From: CAZBGQ01 sp964491515
Lineage (GTDB): Bacteria; Patescibacteriota; Gracilibacteria; UBA1369; UBA12473
NCBI GenBank assembly: GCA_964491515.1
Contig: CAZBGQ010000025.1
Coordinates: 1 to 18,638, forward strand
Direction: 5' to 3'
DNA: 18,638 nucleotides
Position 1 is the stretch's first letter, and the number at the start of each line of letters is the position of its first letter. The notes beneath the pieces were generated by a model. That model saw only the letters and a program-made list of their open reading frames with translations, searched no databases and was not told the DNA's origin. This document shows positions 15,296-18,638 of this stretch, one piece after another. The position numbers and the translations under genes are program-made.

Positions 15296-18200
15296 TGAAC
15301 TATTCCGAAAATCCGTAGAAGCGTCTAATGCTGCCATTGATAGATTTCAAATAATGGTCGATTTGCAAGATCAAAAATTGGATTTGAAATGTAAAGTAGG
15401 AGATCACGATTATGGGGAAGTTTTGATTGCTGAGCTTGAGCGGGTACAGCAAGGCATATTTTTGGATTACACAAGAGGATATGAAAAAACTACAGAGGCC
15501 CAATATCAGGAGGCGAGTGAGCGTCTAGACGAAATAACGGGGACAATAGAATCTGTGATAGGGGCGGAAGCTTTTCGTGCGATGAGTGAGCAGGGAAATG
15601 AAATGGCACGTGAGTTTCTCCCCCAAGAATTGAGGCAACTCGAGCAAAAATTATCTCGCAAGAACAGCAGAATATTCCGTGATCTAGCGAATAGTTATTT
15701 CAAAAATCGTAAACGAAGACAGGAGTATTTAGAAGAATTAAAGGGGGCCACCTTGGATGAAGAAGCAAAAGATGTACTAAGTCAGCCTTACCGAGATCTT
15801 GAATGGGAGGATCAAGTAGGTTTTACAGAGGAAGAATTAGAACATTATGGGTCTTATCTAGTATCTGTAATTGGAGCATTAGAGCAAAATTTTCTTTCCG
15901 AAGAAGACTCTGTAAAAATTATGAAGCGCTGGAAGGATCTTATTATTGAAGATCCTCAATTTGTTGTGAAACTTTTTCGAGGGATTACGGCGAGATCTTA
16001 TGAGAATTTAGATGAAGTTAGATGGCACGATTTGCATAGGGACTACATTTTATTGAGTAAAGATTACAGGAGTAATCCGCGGTTTTTATTGGGAATCCTC
16101 ACAACTCCTATGCCTCGCCTTACGATGGAGGGCTTTAATAAATTTGTACTTAAGCCACATAAAGAAAGGATTGCGGCTTATCCAGAAGAATTCTTGGATA
16201 TATTGGATATCATAAGCAATGACTACAATTATGATATAGCTTCATTTATGAGCTTAATTCTTGAATCTCCTTTCTATGATGATTACTTCTTGAAAGACCC
16301 TCAAGGATTACTAGAAATGGTTCGGATCGCTGGAAGTTCAACGAATGCAAGGAGATTATTTGTTGGGGCATTGCCAAAGGTTGAAGAAGAATTTCAAGCA
16401 AATGGATTTAATCAGGGGGTAGAAAAGCACTGGAGAGCCTATAGTGCGGTATTCCGAAATTATCATTCCCAATCTGGCGCTGGTTATGCCAGAATTGATG
16501 AAGAGCTTGAGATATTAGCTGAAGAGATTTGGCCAGATATTCAAGCTCAGCCAGAACTAATTGAACAATTGGGATCTTTTACGGTCCATGGACAGGGACT
16601 GAGTCCTGCTTATCGTTTGGCACGTGAAACAATCCTGGCTCAACCAGAAGAGTTTATACAGTTGATGAATGATAGTATTCATAATAAGTATGGAGACATC
16701 CCCGTGGGGCAAATCTATCAATTCCAGCAAAAAGTAGTCATGGCTTGGCCTTATCTTGATGCAACTTTCAGACAAGAAGGATACTCAGAAGATATGAAAG
16801 AAGTATGGAGCCATGTTATGGAAATGCCCTCAATAAATTCTGAGTCGTTCGGAATAATCTCAGAAGGGGTTATGGATCACCCTGAAGGTGCCCTCGACAT
16901 GTTAAATGATCTTAATGAGGAAGGTTATTTACGAAGGCGTAGACTAGACATATTGACTCACGGAGATGTCTGGTTTGCTTCTATTGCCTTTCCAGCCATG
17001 CAGGCTGAGTTCAAGCAAAATGGATATAGCGAAAAAGTAAAATCTTATCTAGAAGATGCTAAAGATTTATATATCTTAGCTGAGTCAGATGATGTTAGAT
17101 ATGTTGTTTTGAGAGATTTAATGCCAGAAGTCTATAAAGAGGGGAAGCAACCAAAGCACGAAAGCGTAATAGCCTTTTTTGCGAATCATGTCGTTTCTAA
17201 GCTGGAATACGAGGATCGCGAAGAATATATCGCAAAGATCAATGCGTATCTAGCAGATCCAGAAATTAGTGGCCTGTTGAGAGACGAAATATTTGCAACA
17301 ACAGGTAATCTAGCCGATGTTGTGGATCATTTGGAAAGGGGCTGGACCGAGGATACTGAATTTATTGATAGATATTCTATATTCTTAGATCCCCACATGA
17401 CTATTCAAAGGGCATTAACCTCTGACAGTTTTCCCTTAGACCCTCTTAAAATTAAGGCACTTGCCTATAGCGTAAATCGAATCACTGTAGAGCGGACAAG
17501 GAGGGTGGAGGGTGTTGTTAGCGATCAAGATTTGTTCACATTGTCTCCTCATCAATTTGATAAGGTTTACTATGCAGCCTCGTTTCAGCAGGGTTTAAAA
17601 GATTATGTGTTGGCAAATCCGGGAGGTGTTACATTCATGAATAGTTTTTCCCTTGCTCACGCGGTGTATCGACATATTAAACAAAATGGAGAAGCAGTAA
17701 ATGAGAGCACGATTGGAATCGCTACAAAATCTGTTATTGATAGAAGAGAATTGGTGAAGAATCGAGAGATTTTTGGGCCTGATACAAAATTAATATTATT
17801 TACGCATGAGGAGCCGGGTTTTGATAATGCTCAAATTATTGAGCGCACTTATAAGCGCGCAGGTGGAACGGAAGAAAATATACTATGTGACGTGAAAGGT
17901 TTAGACATGCAGGCTGATGGAACCAATGCGAATAAGAAACTTGTTTTAGAGAGTATTGAAAATGCTAAGTCGGGAAACGTAACTTTGCTGTTTAGCGGCC
18001 ATGGAAGTAAAGAAAATTGGGGTTTTTCTGCTAATTTGCCAGGAAACTTGAATCACAATATCTGGGGCAATCCTACGACGATTAACTATCGGGAGATGGG
18101 TGATGCGCTTCATGCTTCTGGTAATATTGAGAATTTTAATATGTTAGGTCTAACCTGTCTTGGGTATGACTATTTACAGAATGTTTTTGATTATCTCGAA

Positions 18201-18476
18201 AATGTAAAAGGTGTAAGGACTAAGCCTTTTGTCGCATTTTCTGCAGCCAATGAGAATCGCTACGCTTATTCTCAAAGTTATTTGGATGTAGGGAATTCCA
18301 AGATACTCTCTGCTTTGTATGAGGAGAAAGAAGAAGGAGAGCAGATCCAACTTCAGGATTTTTGGAATGTTGAAGCTGAGAATAATATATGGAAGTTTCA
18401 GGACGCAGCTATTTTCCACGAGGGCGTTGAAATCGGAGCACGAGAAATATTGCCAGGAGATCCGAGGGCCGTTTGA
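15288..18476 (+). CDS. Large helical-repeat protein with C-terminal caspase-like (clan CD) cysteine peptidase domain
   Basis: The 1,062-residue protein has no signal peptide or membrane helix. Its C-terminal domain (about 833-1010) looks like a caspase/gingipain-type clan CD peptidase. A first strand TKLILFTHE (833-841) leads to a hydrophobic strand VTLLFSGHGS (898-907) with His905, and then NMLGLTCLGYD (951-961) with Cys957. These match the His-Gly and Cys motifs of the family in order and spacing. The N-terminal 220-830 appears to be a helical solenoid. A short motif of the form xPExFLxLL recurs near 222, 262, 299, 337, 421, 452 and 531, and a longer motif (AxPx4FxxxGY/F) recurs at 361, 486 and 569. 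Residues 1-150 are helical and charged. Most likely a peptidase whose repeats sense or bind something. Target, activation and role (defence, regulated proteolysis, cell death) are unknown. Confidence 0.75.
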   Translation: MGDELFRKSVEASNAAIDRFQIMVDLQDQKLDLKCKVGDHDYGEVLIAELERVQQGIFLDYTRGYEKTTEAQYQEASERLDEITGTIESVIGAEAFRAMSEQGNEMAREFLPQELRQLEQKLSRKNSRIFRDLANSYFKNRKRRQEYLEELKGATLDEEAKDVLSQPYRDLEWEDQVGFTEEELEHYGSYLVSVIGALEQNFLSEEDSVKIMKRWKDLIIEDPQFVVKLFRGITARSYENLDEVRWHDLHRDYILLSKDYRSNPRFLLGILTTPMPRLTMEGFNKFVLKPHKERIAAYPEEFLDILDIISNDYNYDIASFMSLILESPFYDDYFLKDPQGLLEMVRIAGSSTNARRLFVGALPKVEEEFQANGFNQGVEKHWRAYSAVFRNYHSQSGAGYARIDEELEILAEEIWPDIQAQPELIEQLGSFTVHGQGLSPAYRLARETILAQPEEFIQLMNDSIHNKYGDIPVGQIYQFQQKVVMAWPYLDATFRQEGYSEDMKEVWSHVMEMPSINSESFGIISEGVMDHPEGALDMLNDLNEEGYLRRRRLDILTHGDVWFASIAFPAMQAEFKQNGYSEKVKSYLEDAKDLYILAESDDVRYVVLRDLMPEVYKEGKQPKHESVIAFFANHVVSKLEYEDREEYIAKINAYLADPEISGLLRDEIFATTGNLADVVDHLERGWTEDTEFIDRYSIFLDPHMTIQRALTSDSFPLDPLKIKALAYSVNRITVERTRRVEGVVSDQDLFTLSPHQFDKVYYAASFQQGLKDYVLANPGGVTFMNSFSLAHAVYRHIKQNGEAVNESTIGIATKSVIDRRELVKNREIFGPDTKLILFTHEEPGFDNAQIIERTYKRAGGTEENILCDVKGLDMQADGTNANKKLVLESIENAKSGNVTLLFSGHGSKENWGFSANLPGNLNHNIWGNPTTINYREMGDALHASGNIENFNMLGLTCLGYDYLQNVFDYLENVKGVRTKPFVAFSAANENRYAYSQSYLDVGNSKILSALYEEKEEGEQIQLQDFWNVEAENNIWKFQDAAIFHEGVEIGAREILPGDPRAV

Positions 18477-18638
18477 TTTATATATTTTGAGATAATCAAT
18501 TTGGCATATTGAGTAGTTTGAGAATCCTCTATGGTGGCCCACCACTAAAACATAAAGTATGCAATTCAATTATATAGGCATGTCTTGTTAAGGTTGCAGC
18601 AATTAATGTCACCTTTTTGGTATAAATAGATTAAGTTA
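18477..18638 (+). other. Non-coding right end
   Basis: A short A/T-rich stretch without a convincing gene. A small hairpin TGGTG-GCC-CACCA lies at 18532-18544, and TATAAA at 18621-18626 could be a -10 box for a gene beyond the window, but no -35 box at normal spacing is seen. Confidence 0.4.

Noticed and set aside
18174..18569. Minus-strand open frame of 131 codons at the right end
   Set aside because: Most of it is antisense to the conserved C-terminal part of the caspase-like protein, and the product has no recognisable feature.

Overview
The window looks like a piece of a bacterial chromosome from the Candidate Phyla Radiation (Patescibacteria). That placement is an inference from three things: a PrgI-like/TraC-like gene pair typical of CPR genomes, a general lack of Shine-Dalgarno sequences, and several promoters placed almost on top of their start codons. 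TGA is a normal stop here, which argues against Gracilibacteria and SR1, where UGA encodes glycine. I cannot name a genus.

Layout. Positions 1-632 hold the end of an rRNA operon: the 23S 3' end, a structured spacer without a tRNA, and 5S rRNA. Converging on it, on the minus strand, is a 1,194-residue protein (652-4236). I read it as a very divergent long RelA/SpoT homologue: HD hydrolase, decayed synthetase, TGS, helical/coiled-coil insert and ACT. Upstream on the same strand lies a translationally coupled pair, a TraC-like protein (4310-5134) and a PrgI-family membrane protein (5134-5598), with no VirB4 ATPase beside it.

Divergent from prgI comes lepA (EF4, 5695-7515), then a 100-residue unknown with a consensus promoter. 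Next is a two-gene unit of a membrane-anchored family 5 solute-binding protein and a HAMP/SpoIIE-type PP2C phosphatase (7934-11130). A folate/one-carbon pair, 5-formyl-THF cyclo-ligase and glyA, runs on the minus strand (12933 to 11127). Divergent from it is an HtrA-like membrane-anchored serine protease with a PDZ domain (12993-14156).

A tRNA block (Leu-GAG, a broken tRNA-Val copy, intact Val-UAC; 14209-14529) separates this housekeeping part from an accessory-looking right end. The right end holds a 75-residue orphan, a small helical protein (15029-15295) and, overlapping it, a 1,062-residue protein (15288-18476). That protein has a long helical repeat region and a C-terminal caspase-like (clan CD) peptidase domain with a visible His/Cys pair. 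The T>A bias of the plus strand, present from about 633 to 14156 whatever the gene direction, appears to be lost here, which fits separate acquisition at the tRNA locus.

The two most interesting items are the divergent RSH-like protein and the small-protein/caspase-like pair. All assignments come from reading motifs; no search was run.
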